Positions 24,813-33,292 of a stretch of DNA of 64,000 nucleotides are shown one piece after another. Made by a program: the position numbers and the translations under genes. The DNA is taken from assembly GCA_040399685.1 (NCBI GenBank), contig JBBART010000012.1, positions 1-64,000 on the forward strand, read 5' to 3'. The stretch is from CAIQQQ01 sp040399685 (GTDB lineage: Bacteria > Pseudomonadota > Alphaproteobacteria > Acetobacterales > Acetobacteraceae). How positions within the stretch are numbered: the stretch's first letter is position 1; each line of letters begins with the position of its first letter. The notes below the pieces were generated by a model, which saw nothing but the letters and a program-made list of their open reading frames with translations, searched no databases and was not told where the DNA came from.

Positions 24813-25160
24813 ATGGTTGGCAGTTTCCTGACATCGGGCTGGTGGCGCGGTCTTTTGGCCGCGATGCTGCTATTGGCCGCGATTGCGCCACAGCCGACTG
24901 TGGCGACGCCGGATTGGCTGGCTGCGGCCATTTGCCATGCGCCCGCGGATTCCGGTTCACCCGACCAACCTGCGTCCGAACATCATGCCCATTGTGCGCT
25001 CTGCCAGATCGGACACGCCGTGGCGTTGCTGCCGGTTGTGGCGCGCCTGCCGGCACCACGGATGGCGTTTGCAGCATTGCCGCAAGCACGGTTGGTCGTG
25101 TGGCCCGGCCCTGGTCCTCATCGTTCCTACGCATCGCGGGCGCCACCTCGGATCGGCTGA
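24813..25160 (+). CDS. DUF2946-type exported protein ahead of copper genes
   Basis: A 115-residue protein with an N-terminal signal/membrane segment (GLLAAMLLLAAIAPQPTVA) and a short His/Cys cluster, HHAHCALCQIGHA near residues 57-69, as in the DUF2946 family that travels with copper resistance genes. The cluster could bind Cu(I), but this is inference. It heads a same-strand run DUF2946-copC-copD/cyt c-PCuAC with short gaps. Confidence 0.7.
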   Translation: MVGSFLTSGWWRGLLAAMLLLAAIAPQPTVATPDWLAAAICHAPADSGSPDQPASEHHAHCALCQIGHAVALLPVVARLPAPRMAFAALPQARLVVWPGPGPHRSYASRAPPRIG

Positions 25161-25205
25161 ATCTCTCGTTCAGTCCGTTTCACTGTTGTGCCAAGGAGCG
25201 CTTTC

Positions 25206-25568
25206 ATGCGCCGTTTGTTGTCTGTTCTCATGCTGTCGGCCGCCTTGTTGCCGGCCGCTTCGCCTGCCTTCGCCCATGCCCGCCTGCGAGCCTCTGCCCC
25301 TGCGGTCGATGCCACCGTGGCATCGCCGGCCGAAGTCTCGATCACCTTTTCTGAGTCTTTGGAGCCGCGTTTCTCCACCATCGAGGTCACTGACGCGGCT
25401 GGCGTTCGGGTGGACCAGGGTGACCTGCATCTTGTCGGTGGCGACGCCAAAATCGTCGCCATTGGGCTAAAGGCGTTGCCGAACGGGAAATATACCGTGC
25501 TGTGGCACGCCACCTCGGTCGACACCCACAAGACCGAGGGAACATTCACGTTCACCGTGGCCAAATAG
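25206..25568 (+). CDS. copC: CopC-domain periplasmic copper protein
   Basis: A 120-residue protein with signal peptide MRRLLSVLMLSAALLPAASPAFA, cleaved before HARLRASAP. The new N-terminal His is the copper ligand typical of CopC (His1), and His near VLWHATSVDTHK matches the second-site region. CopC binds copper in the periplasm and works with CopD in uptake or tolerance. AAGGAG 9 bp upstream fixes the start. It is followed by the CopD fusion gene after a single base. Confidence 0.92.
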   Translation: MRRLLSVLMLSAALLPAASPAFAHARLRASAPAVDATVASPAEVSITFSESLEPRFSTIEVTDAAGVRVDQGDLHLVGGDAKIVAIGLKALPNGKYTVLWHATSVDTHKTEGTFTFTVAK

Positions 25569-25569
25569 C

Positions 25570-26946
25570 GTGACGCCCATGGAGCTGGCGCTGGCGGCTG
25601 CCCGCAGTGCTTTGCTGCTGGTGGAAGCGCTGGTGTTCGGCACCTTGATCGTCCGTGTTCTGGCCGGAGACCGTTTACACGGTCTTCGGCTGGCGTGGGG
25701 GGCGTTGGCGGTGTTTGGCGGCCTGTGGATGTTGTTGCAATCGGCGGAGATTGCCGAGGCGAACACAGCGTCGACCATGCTTTTCGCGGCGTTCGACGTG
25801 TTGCGTGAGACCTGGGTGGGCCATGTGGCGCTCATGCGGGCCGGATTGTGGCTGCTGGCGGCGGGTTTGTCCCGGTCAGCGCCGGTTCTGACGCTGTTGC
25901 CGGCGGCGGCGGCCATGGCGCTGCATGCGGCTGCTGGGCATGCCATGGCGTCGGACGATACCGCGCTGAAACTGGCGGTGCTCGGGCATGTGCTCGCCGC
26001 CGGCGCATGGATCGGCGGATTGCCTGCGCTGTGGTTCGCGCTGGACCAGCCGAATGCTGCGAAGACTGTGCGCTGGTTTGCCTGGATGGGGCTCGCCTGC
26101 GTTCTCATTCTCGCGGTGACGGCCACGGTGCAGGCGCTCGCACTCGCAGGCGGGTTTCCGGGACTGGTGGGCACTGAATACGGGCATCTGCTGTTGGTGA
26201 AGCTGCTGCTGTTCGCGGGCTTGATCGGTTTGGCGCTGCGCAACCAGTTCGCCCTCCATACCCGCCCGTCCGGTTTGCGGCGCTCCGTGCTGATCGAGGC
26301 CTGCCTGGGTGGCCTGACATTGATTGTCGCGTCCGTGCTGTCAGGCACCCAGCCGGGGGCGCACACGCAGGTGGATTGGCCGTTCCCGTGGCGCATAAGC
26401 CTGGGGGCGCTGGCGGATGAGGATCTGCGGCGCGAGGCGTTGGGCGCGATCATGGCCTTGGCGGGCGCCTGTGCCCTGGTGGTGGTGGCCACCGCGATCG
26501 CGCGCTTCCGTTGGGCGCCCATAGTCGCGGCGGCTGCATTGGCCTGGTTTGCCGTCCCGCATCTGGATTTTCTGGTCGTGCCGGCCGAACCCACTTTGTT
26601 CTGGCAGTCGCCCCTTGATGCCACGCCCAGAACCATCGCCGCTGGTGGTGTTGCCTATGCCGCCCATTGCGCCGGCTGCCATGGCGCCTCCGGTCAGGGC
26701 GACGGTCCGCGCGCGGCGTCCCTTTCCATTCCACCCGCCGATCTCACCGCAGCACATCTGTGGGACCACACCGATGGCACGCTGTTCTGGTGGATCAGCG
26801 AAGGCATGCGCGCGCCGGATGGCGCCGTCGTGATGCCCGGCTTTGCGGATCGGCTCGACGCACCCACGCGGTGGGCGGTCATCGACTTCCTGCACGCCAA
26901 CAACCCATACGGGGCGGCCGAAGGGGTCGCGTCGCATCATCACTGA
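25570..26946 (+). CDS. copD: CopD copper-import protein fused to a cytochrome c domain
   Basis: A 458-residue fusion. Residues 1-300 form a CopD-type membrane domain with about eight helices and conserved His in HVLAAGAWIGGLPALW; it is thought to move copper across the inner membrane. Further helices run to about 345. A C-terminal c-type cytochrome domain carries the haem site CAGCH (residues 367-371) and a later Met in VVMPGF as likely axial ligand. This suggests periplasmic electron transfer or copper reduction coupled to transport, which is inference. The start is GTG 25570 or ATG 25579. The C-terminus ends in SHHH, possibly a metal site. Confidence 0.88.
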   Translation: MTPMELALAAARSALLLVEALVFGTLIVRVLAGDRLHGLRLAWGALAVFGGLWMLLQSAEIAEANTASTMLFAAFDVLRETWVGHVALMRAGLWLLAAGLSRSAPVLTLLPAAAAMALHAAAGHAMASDDTALKLAVLGHVLAAGAWIGGLPALWFALDQPNAAKTVRWFAWMGLACVLILAVTATVQALALAGGFPGLVGTEYGHLLLVKLLLFAGLIGLALRNQFALHTRPSGLRRSVLIEACLGGLTLIVASVLSGTQPGAHTQVDWPFPWRISLGALADEDLRREALGAIMALAGACALVVVATAIARFRWAPIVAAAALAWFAVPHLDFLVVPAEPTLFWQSPLDATPRTIAAGGVAYAAHCAGCHGASGQGDGPRAASLSIPPADLTAAHLWDHTDGTLFWWISEGMRAPDGAVVMPGFADRLDAPTRWAVIDFLHANNPYGAAEGVASHHH

Positions 26947-26957
26947 AAGGCCGTTTT

Positions 26958-27443
26958 ATGGTTTCGTTGAGAACTGTTTTTGCCGTGTGTCTGCTGGCAA
27001 CCCCTGCTCTGGCGCAGACGCCGTCCGTGTCTGTGCAGAACGCCTGGGCGCGTGCCACGTCGGCCAGTCAGAAAGTGGGTGGCGTATTTCTCACGCTGAC
27101 CGATGCCGGCGCGCCCGACCGGCTTGTTTCGGTTACCAGCCCGATCGCCGAGACGATGGAACTGCACGAGACGGTCAGCGATGGCGGCGTGATGAAAATG
27201 CGCCCGGTGCCGGGCTTGGCGCTTATTGCCGGTGAGAGCGTGGAATTCAAGCCGGGCGGCTATCACCTGATGGCGATGGGCCTGAAACATGCGCTCACGC
27301 CCGGCAGCACATTCCCGGTCACGCTGACTTTCGAGAAGGCGCCGCCGGTAACCACGACCGTAACCGTCGGCACCGCCGGCGCGTCAGGCCCTGCGATGGA
27401 GCATGGGGCGATGGATCACGGCATGATGCACAAGAAGCCGTAG
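26958..27443 (+). CDS. PCu(A)C-type periplasmic copper chaperone
   Basis: A 161-residue exported protein: signal MVSLRTVFAVCLLATPALAQ, then a PCu(A)C domain with the Cu(I)-binding Met/His set, H in ELHETV, M-x-M in GVMKMRP, and HLMAM in GGYHLMAMGL. Such proteins deliver copper to the CuA or CuB centres of cytochrome oxidase. The C-terminal tail is His/Met-rich (MEHGAMDHGMMHKK), adding a possible copper-holding site. It starts 11 bp after copD. The stop is 2 bp from the end of the convergent dnaQ, leaving no room for a terminator. Confidence 0.92.
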   Translation: MVSLRTVFAVCLLATPALAQTPSVSVQNAWARATSASQKVGGVFLTLTDAGAPDRLVSVTSPIAETMELHETVSDGGVMKMRPVPGLALIAGESVEFKPGGYHLMAMGLKHALTPGSTFPVTLTFEKAPPVTTTVTVGTAGASGPAMEHGAMDHGMMHKKP

Positions 27444-27445
27444 GC

Positions 27446-28126
27446 CTATTCCATCCGCCACAGCGGCTCCTTGAGCCGCGAGACGAATGCCTCATGCGCG
27501 GCCAGCGTGTCCGCATCCACCGCCATCGGGCGGGGGGTGCGGGTGCCGGAGGCGGTATAGCGAACCACCGGCATTTCGTTCTGGTCGTCCTCCGCCAGCC
27601 CCAGCCCGCGCTGCCGGCCGCCGGTGAGTTCCACATACACTTCCGCCAGCAGCTTGCAGTCCAGCAGGGCGTTGTGGGTGGTGCGGGTGGACAGGTCGAT
27701 GTCGAAGCGCCGGCACAGCGCGTCCAGGCTGTTGGGCATGCCGGGGAAGCGCAGCTTGGCCAGCGCCAGCGTGTCCACCATGCGGGCGCGGTCCAGCTTT
27801 GGGCGGCCGCAGCGGACGAATTCCGCATCCATGAAGCCGAAGTCGAAATTGGCGTTGTGGGCGATCAGCGGGTCGTCGCCGATGAAGTCCAGAATGTCCT
27901 GCGCCACGTCCGCGAACAGCGGCTTTCCCTCCAGATCCCCGATCAGGATGCCGTGCACGCGGCTGGCCTCAGGCGGAATGTCGCGCTGGGGGTGCACCAG
28001 GCGGTGGAAATGCCGGTCGGTCGGCAGGTCGTTGAGCAACTCGATGACGGCGAATTCGATGATGCGATCGCCGGTCAGCGGGTCGAGGCCGGTGGTCTCG
28101 GTGTCGAACAAAACCGAACGTGTCAT
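27446..28126 (-). CDS. dnaQ: DNA polymerase III epsilon subunit (3'-5' proofreading exonuclease)
   Basis: DnaQ proofreads during replication as part of the Pol III core. The 226-residue product carries the DEDDh motifs: Exo I FDTETTGLD (Asp8, Glu10), Exo II HNANFDFGFMD (about residues 95-105) and Exo III THNALLDCKLL (about 155-165). The start at 28126 is set by the ATGA overlap with coaE; the long frame upstream is coaE's shadow. The C-terminal extension (about residues 190-226) would hold the polymerase-binding region. Confidence 0.94.
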   Translation of the reverse strand: MTRSVLFDTETTGLDPLTGDRIIEFAVIELLNDLPTDRHFHRLVHPQRDIPPEASRVHGILIGDLEGKPLFADVAQDILDFIGDDPLIAHNANFDFGFMDAEFVRCGRPKLDRARMVDTLALAKLRFPGMPNSLDALCRRFDIDLSTRTTHNALLDCKLLAEVYVELTGGRQRGLGLAEDDQNEMPVVRYTASGTRTPRPMAVDADTLAAHEAFVSRLKEPLWRME

Positions 28127-28710
28127 GTCAGCATGCCCTGGATGAAGCGGCGCAGTGTGCGCATGGCGTGAAAGCGGGAAAGGCCGGTGCATATCACAAC
28201 ATCGGCACGCTTGCGTTTTTCCCGGTCGGGCATCTGCCGGGCGATCACGGCTTCGATCTGCGCGCGGTCCATCTTGCCGCGTTGCCGCACGCGATGGATC
28301 TGCACGGCGCGAGGAGCGGAGACGACAACGACGATGTCCACCCGCCCCGCCCCGCCGGTTTCCAGCAGCAGCGGAATGTCCAGCACGGCGGCGCGGGCGC
28401 GGGCAGTGCGGGCGCGAGCCAGGAAAGCGCGCTCCATCCGCCGCACCATGGGGTGAATGATGCGTTCCAGCCGCTTCAGAGCGTCCGGCTGCCCCAGCAC
28501 GGCCGTTCGCAGCGCCGCACGGTTGAGCGCGCCGTGTTGCACCGTGCCCGGAAACGCTGCCTCGATGGCCGGCAATGCCCGCCCGCCGGGGGATTGCAAG
28601 GCGTGCACCGCCAGATCTGCGTCGAACACCGGGATATGGGCGCGGCGAAAGGCTGAGGCGGCTGTGGATTTCCCCATGCCGATGCCGCCGGTGAGGCCGA
28701 TGATCTTCAT
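28123..28710 (-). CDS. coaE: Dephospho-CoA kinase
   Basis: CoaE performs the last step of coenzyme A synthesis, phosphorylating the ribose 3'-OH of dephospho-CoA. The 195-residue product has the P-loop GLTGGIGMGKST (residues 5-16), DADLAVHAL (substrate Asp), LERIIHPMVR, the LDIPLLLETG block, and QMPDREKRKRADVVI near the C-terminus. It is coupled to dnaQ as in most alphaproteobacteria. The usual partner aroE upstream is absent; a divergent ABC transporter gene lies there instead. Confidence 0.95.
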   Translation of the reverse strand: MKIIGLTGGIGMGKSTAASAFRRAHIPVFDADLAVHALQSPGGRALPAIEAAFPGTVQHGALNRAALRTAVLGQPDALKRLERIIHPMVRRMERAFLARARTARARAAVLDIPLLLETGGAGRVDIVVVVSAPRAVQIHRVRQRGKMDRAQIEAVIARQMPDREKRKRADVVICTGLSRFHAMRTLRRFIQGMLT

Positions 28711-28796
28711 TCCGCTGACCGCCCCTTCTGCACTTCACAAATCATGGAACTGACACACGCAAGATGGTCGCTCCGAGACTAGACGGGGCTGTAATC

Positions 28797-29804
28797 ATGT
28801 CAAATCATCCCGCCCAATCCGGCGCCACCGTGCGCCTTGTGAATATTACCCGGCAATGGGGCGCCACTGTCGCACTGCGCAGCGTCTCCGCCACCATCGC
28901 GGCGGGTGAGTTCTGCGTGCTTCTCGGCCCGTCCGGGTGCGGCAAAACCACCCTTTTGAGGATTGTGGCGGGGTTGGACCAGGCCAGCAGCGGCACGGTT
29001 GAGATCGGCGGGCGCGACGTGACGGCACTGCCGCCGGCCCAGCGCAACGTGGCGATGGTGTTTCAATCCTACGCGCTGTTCCCGCATCTGAGCGTGGCCG
29101 AGAATATCCTGTTCGGCCTCAAGGCGCGCTCGGTGCCGCCGGCCGAACGCAAGCGGCGCTTGGACCGGGCGGTCGAGATCCTTGGCATCTCGGCGCTTTT
29201 GGCGCGCAGGCCCGGCCAGCTTTCCGGCGGCCAGCAGCAGCGTGTGGCACTGGGCCGGGCCATCGTGGCGGAAGCGCCGGTGTGCCTGATGGACGAGCCG
29301 CTCTCGAACCTGGACGCCCAGCTGCGCGCGGATATGCGGCGCGAGATCCTGGCGCTGCAACGCCGGCTGGGCATCACCATGCTGTATGTGACGCATGACC
29401 AGACCGAGGCGATGGGCATGGCCGATCAGGTCATCCTGCTCCGCGCCGGCCAGATCGAGCAGGACGCGCCGCCGGCCGAGCTTTACGCCAGCCCCGCCAC
29501 CGTGTTCGCCGCCAGCTTTATCGGCACGCCGCCGATGAACCTGCTGCACCTGCCCGGTGAAACATCCGTGATGGGCATTCGGCCAGAGGCGATCCGCCTG
29601 GCCGAGACCGGCATCGCGGCCGTGGTCGTGGGTGCTGAATATCTGGGTGCTGACACCATTCTGGAGTGCTTCGTATCGGGCGAACGGCTGCGCGCGCGCC
29701 TGCCGGGCCGCGTGCAGTGGCCCACCGGAACGCACATCCATCTCACATTCGATCCGGCCGAACTGCATCGGTTCGATTCGGAAACTGGCTGCCGCCTGTC
29801 CTGA
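28797..29804 (+). CDS. ABC transporter ATP-binding protein, UgpC/MalK type
   Basis: The ATPase subunit of a carbohydrate-type (CUT1) importer, 335 residues. Walker A is GPSGCGKTT, the Q-loop lies in MVFQSYALFPH, the signature is LSGGQQQR, Walker B is CLMDEP, and the H-loop is VTHDQTEA. A C-terminal TOBE-like domain (IRPEAIRLA onward) is shorter than in MalK. The start at 28797 is chosen for GGGG upstream; 28764 is an alternative ATG. Genes for two binding proteins and two permeases follow, forming a complete importer. Glycerol 3-phosphate (Ugp) is the best analogy, but the substrate is not proven. Confidence 0.88.
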   Translation: MSNHPAQSGATVRLVNITRQWGATVALRSVSATIAAGEFCVLLGPSGCGKTTLLRIVAGLDQASSGTVEIGGRDVTALPPAQRNVAMVFQSYALFPHLSVAENILFGLKARSVPPAERKRRLDRAVEILGISALLARRPGQLSGGQQQRVALGRAIVAEAPVCLMDEPLSNLDAQLRADMRREILALQRRLGITMLYVTHDQTEAMGMADQVILLRAGQIEQDAPPAELYASPATVFAASFIGTPPMNLLHLPGETSVMGIRPEAIRLAETGIAAVVVGAEYLGADTILECFVSGERLRARLPGRVQWPTGTHIHLTFDPAELHRFDSETGCRLS

Positions 29805-29821
29805 CGCCGAAGGGGTTATTC

Positions 29822-31096
29822 ATGTCGATCACACGCCGCCTGCTGCTCGCAAGCTCCGCCACGCTTGCGATGCCCGCCATCGCCCGCGCCGAGGCCACCA
29901 CTGTGGAGTTCTATTTCCCGGTGGCCGTCGGTGGCCCGATCACGAAGGTGATCGACGGGTTCGCCGCCGACTTCATGAAGGAAAACCCGGACGTCACGTT
30001 GAAGCCGGTCTATGCCGGCAGCTACACCGACACGCTGACCAAGGCCGTGACCGCCACCAAATCCGGCCAGGGCCCGCAGATGGCCGTGCTGCTGTCCACC
30101 GATGCGTTCTCGCTGATTGACGACGATCTGGTGGTGCCGTTCGACAACAGCGCCGACGACAAGGCCTGGCTGTCCAGCTTCTACCCGGCGTTCCTGGCGA
30201 ATAACGCCATCAACGGCCGCCAATGGGGCGTGCCGTTCCAGCGCTCCACCATCGTTCTGTATTACAACAAGCAGGCCTTCGCCGAAGCCGGGCTGGACCC
30301 GGAGCGCCCGCCCGCCACCTGGGCCGAACACGCTGCGTTCGCCGAAAAGCTGACCAAGCGCGAGGGCGACCGCACCACCCGTTGGGGCGTGCAGATTCCG
30401 GCCACTGGCTTCACCTATTGGCTGTTGCAGGCGATGGTCAGCGAGGCCGGCGGCGCGATGGTGTCAGACAACGGCACCAAGGTGAGCTTCAACGACCCTG
30501 CCGTGCTCGAGGCGATGCAGTATTGGATTGACCTCAACACGGTGCACAAGGCGCATGCGCCGGGCGTGGTGGATTGGGGCGTGACCCCGCGTGACTTCCT
30601 GGAAGGTCGCGCCGGGATGATCTGGCACACCACCGGCAACCTCACCAACATCCGGACCAACGCCAAATTCCCGTTCGGCGTGGCCATGCTGCCGGCCGGC
30701 AAGCGTCGTGGCAGCCCCACGGGCGGCGGCAATTTCTATATGTTCAAATCCGCCAGCCCCGCCCAGCAGGCGGCCGGCCTGCGGTTCCTGAAATGGGTGA
30801 CCACGCCAGAGCGCGCCGCCGCCTGGGGTGTGGCCACCGGCTACGTCGCCACGTCTCCGGCCGCGTGGGAGACCAAGACGATGAAGGATTACGTGGCCGG
30901 CTTCCCCGCCGCCGCCGTGGCGCGCGACCAGCTGCAATACGCGGTTCCGGAATTTTCCACCCACGACAACCAGCGCGTGACGCAGGTGCTGGATGACGAG
31001 CTGCAGGCCGCCCTGATGGGCCAGAAGACCGCCAAGGCCGCGCTGGATGCCGCACAGCTGGGCGCGACCCGCGTGCTGAAACCGTATCAACGCTGA
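29822..31096 (+). CDS. Extracellular solute-binding protein, UgpB-like (first of two)
   Basis: A 424-residue family 1 binding protein. The N-terminus has a Tat-like signal SITRRLLLASSATLAMPAIA with twin Arg. The mature part starts EFYFPVAVGGPITKVIDGF, as in UgpB of alphaproteobacteria. VPFQRSTIVLYYNKQAF and the C-terminal FLKWVTTPERAAAWG segments are typical ligand-domain parts. It resembles the next protein closely (about half identical by eye) and shares its motif order, so the pair arose by tandem duplication. It starts 17 bp after the ATPase stop. Confidence 0.9.
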   Translation: MSITRRLLLASSATLAMPAIARAEATTVEFYFPVAVGGPITKVIDGFAADFMKENPDVTLKPVYAGSYTDTLTKAVTATKSGQGPQMAVLLSTDAFSLIDDDLVVPFDNSADDKAWLSSFYPAFLANNAINGRQWGVPFQRSTIVLYYNKQAFAEAGLDPERPPATWAEHAAFAEKLTKREGDRTTRWGVQIPATGFTYWLLQAMVSEAGGAMVSDNGTKVSFNDPAVLEAMQYWIDLNTVHKAHAPGVVDWGVTPRDFLEGRAGMIWHTTGNLTNIRTNAKFPFGVAMLPAGKRRGSPTGGGNFYMFKSASPAQQAAGLRFLKWVTTPERAAAWGVATGYVATSPAAWETKTMKDYVAGFPAAAVARDQLQYAVPEFSTHDNQRVTQVLDDELQAALMGQKTAKAALDAAQLGATRVLKPYQR

Positions 31097-31126
31097 TTGC
31101 TGACCGCAGATATTCAGGAGGCTTCG

Positions 31127-32419
31127 ATGCTGAAACGCCGCACACTCATGACCGCCACCGCCGCCACGCTCGCCATGCCGGCGGTGCTGCGCGCCCAGAC
31201 TGTCAAGACCCTGTCGTTCTACTACCCGATCGCCGTCGGCGGCCCGATCCAGGCCGTTATGGACGGTTATTGCCAGGAGTTCGCCCGCGAAAGCGGCATC
31301 GTCGTCACCCCGGTGTATGCCGGAAGCTATAACGAGACGATGGCCAAGGCCGTGACCGCGCTGAAAGGCGGCCAGGGGCCACAGATGGGCGTGCTGCTCG
31401 CCGCCGAGATCCATGCGTTGAAGGATCTCGATGTCCTCGTCTCGCTGGAAGAACTGGGGCTGGATGCCGCGACCAAATCCTGGGTCGATGGCTTTTATCC
31501 GGCGTTCCTCGCCAACAGCCTGGTGGATGGCAAGACGTGGTCGGTGCCGTTCCAGCGCTCGACCGCCGTTGATTACTACAACAAGACCGCCTTCGCCGAA
31601 GCGGGTCTGGACCCTGAGGTGTTCCCAACCACCTGGGACGGGCTGACCCATGCCGCCGAGAAACTGACGAAGCGCGACGCCAGCGGCCGGGTAACGCGCT
31701 GGGGCTTCAAGCTCGCCTCCGACACCGGCAACGCGCAATGGACGTTCGGCGCGCTGGCGTTCCAGAACGGCCATGTGCTGATGAACGCGGCCGGCACGGA
31801 GGTGTATTTCAGTCATCCGAAATCCATCGAGGCACTGGCGTTCTGGCGCAGCTTGGCGTTCGACCACAAGGCGACGCCCGAGGGCGTGAGCCCCTGGGCC
31901 ACGCTGGCGCCGGATTTCCTGGAAGGCAACGCGGCGATCATCCAGAGCACGACGGGCAATCTCACGAACCTGCGCGACAAGGCCTCGTTCCCGTTCGGCG
32001 TTGCCGGCCTGCCGGGGCATACAGGCGTGCGCACCGTTGTGGGCGGCGGCAATCTGTATTTCTTCAAGCAGGCCAGCCCGGCCGAGCGCGCAGCGGCGCT
32101 GCGTTTCGCCCGCTTCCTGTCCACCCCTGAGCGGGCGGCCGATTGGTGCATCCGTACCGGCTACATCGCCACACGGCCGGACGCGTGGGAAACGCCGGTG
32201 CTGAAGGCGCATGTGGAGAAATTCCCCGCAGCCAACGTGGCGCGCGGCTATTTGCCGCAGGCCACCGGCGAACTCTGCACCTATGAGAACCAACGCGTGC
32301 AAAAGGCGCTCACCGACCAGATCCAGGCCTGCCTTTCGGGCACCAAAACCCCGGCCCAGGCGATGGCGGACGCGCAGGCCGACGCCGACCGTATTCTCAA
32401 GCCGTTCCGCAAGGCCTGA
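31127..32419 (+). CDS. Extracellular solute-binding protein, UgpB-like (second of two)
   Basis: A 430-residue paralogue of the preceding protein. The signal LKRRTLMTATAATLAMPAVLRA also has twin Arg. The mature start SFYYPIAVGGPIQAVMDGY, the block VPFQRSTAVDYYNKTAF and GNLTNLRDKASFPFGVA align with the first copy. CAGGAGG 7 bp before ATG 31127 is the best ribosome site in this operon, suggesting strong translation. Differences cluster in the middle (residues 100-260), which would alter ligand choice. It is followed by the permease after 3 bp. Confidence 0.9.
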   Translation: MLKRRTLMTATAATLAMPAVLRAQTVKTLSFYYPIAVGGPIQAVMDGYCQEFARESGIVVTPVYAGSYNETMAKAVTALKGGQGPQMGVLLAAEIHALKDLDVLVSLEELGLDAATKSWVDGFYPAFLANSLVDGKTWSVPFQRSTAVDYYNKTAFAEAGLDPEVFPTTWDGLTHAAEKLTKRDASGRVTRWGFKLASDTGNAQWTFGALAFQNGHVLMNAAGTEVYFSHPKSIEALAFWRSLAFDHKATPEGVSPWATLAPDFLEGNAAIIQSTTGNLTNLRDKASFPFGVAGLPGHTGVRTVVGGGNLYFFKQASPAERAAALRFARFLSTPERAADWCIRTGYIATRPDAWETPVLKAHVEKFPAANVARGYLPQATGELCTYENQRVQKALTDQIQACLSGTKTPAQAMADAQADADRILKPFRKA

Positions 32420-32422
32420 TCC

Positions 32423-33292
32423 ATGCGGCGTGAGACGGTGCAGGCCTGGGCGCTGGTGCTGCCGGCATTGGTGATGCTGGTGGCGTTCACGCATTGGCCT
32501 GTGGTGGCCACGCTGATGGACAGCTTCACCTCAACCCCCCGCGGAAACCGGCCTCCGGTGTTCGTGGGGGTCGAGAACTATGCCGATTTGCTGCACGACC
32601 CAGTCTTGCGGCAGGCGCTGATCAACAACGCCTGGTATGCGGGCATCACCATTCCGGCGTCGGTGCTGCTGTCGCTGCTGATGGCGCTGTCGGTGAACAC
32701 CGCCATTCCCGGTCGGGCGCTGCTGCGCATGGCGTTTTTCACGCCCACCATCCTGCCGATGATCGCGGTGGCCAATATCTGGCTGTTCTTCTTCACCCCC
32801 GATTATGGCCTGTTCGACCAGATTGTGGGTGTGTTCGGCCTTGGGCGACACAATTGGCTGGGCGACTCCGCCACGGCGTTGCCGGCGATGATGCTGGTGG
32901 CGGTGTGGAAGGAGGCGGGGTTCTTCATGATCTTCTACCTCGCAGCCCTGCAGTCGATGCCGCCCGATCTGGCCGAGGCGGCTGGGCTGGAAGGCTCGTC
33001 ACGCTGGAACTTCTTCCGCCGTGTGACCTGGCCGTTGCTGATGCCCACAACGCTGTTCGTGATGGTCAACGCCGTCATCAACGCATTCCGCCTGATCGAC
33101 CATGTGGTCGTGATGACGCGCGGCGGCCCGAACAACGCCACAACCTTGCTACTGTATCACATCTACGAAGCAGGCTTCCGCTTCTGGGACACGGCGGCGG
33201 CCGCCACCATGACGGTGGTTCTGCTGGTCATTCTCGGGGCTCTTGCAGCCTTGCAATTCGGCGTGCTCGGCCGCAGGACGCATTATCGATGA
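32423..33292 (+). CDS. ABC transporter permease, UgpA type
   Basis: 289 residues, six membrane segments starting with WALVLPALVMLVAFTHWPVV, and the EAA loop near residues 180-205 (LAEAAGLEGSSRWNFFRRVTWPLL), the contact site for the ATPase subunit. The layout matches the first permease of CUT1 importers such as UgpA/MalF. It overlaps the next permease by 4 bp. Confidence 0.9.
   Translation: MRRETVQAWALVLPALVMLVAFTHWPVVATLMDSFTSTPRGNRPPVFVGVENYADLLHDPVLRQALINNAWYAGITIPASVLLSLLMALSVNTAIPGRALLRMAFFTPTILPMIAVANIWLFFFTPDYGLFDQIVGVFGLGRHNWLGDSATALPAMMLVAVWKEAGFFMIFYLAALQSMPPDLAEAAGLEGSSRWNFFRRVTWPLLMPTTLFVMVNAVINAFRLIDHVVVMTRGGPNNATTLLLYHIYEAGFRFWDTAAAATMTVVLLVILGALAALQFGVLGRRTHYR

Noticed and set aside
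30464..32494. 676-codon ORF on the - strand across the two binding-protein genes
   Set aside because: Pure antisense shadow of GC-rich codons; no domain, His/Gly/Arg-rich composition, and the + strand genes are unambiguous.
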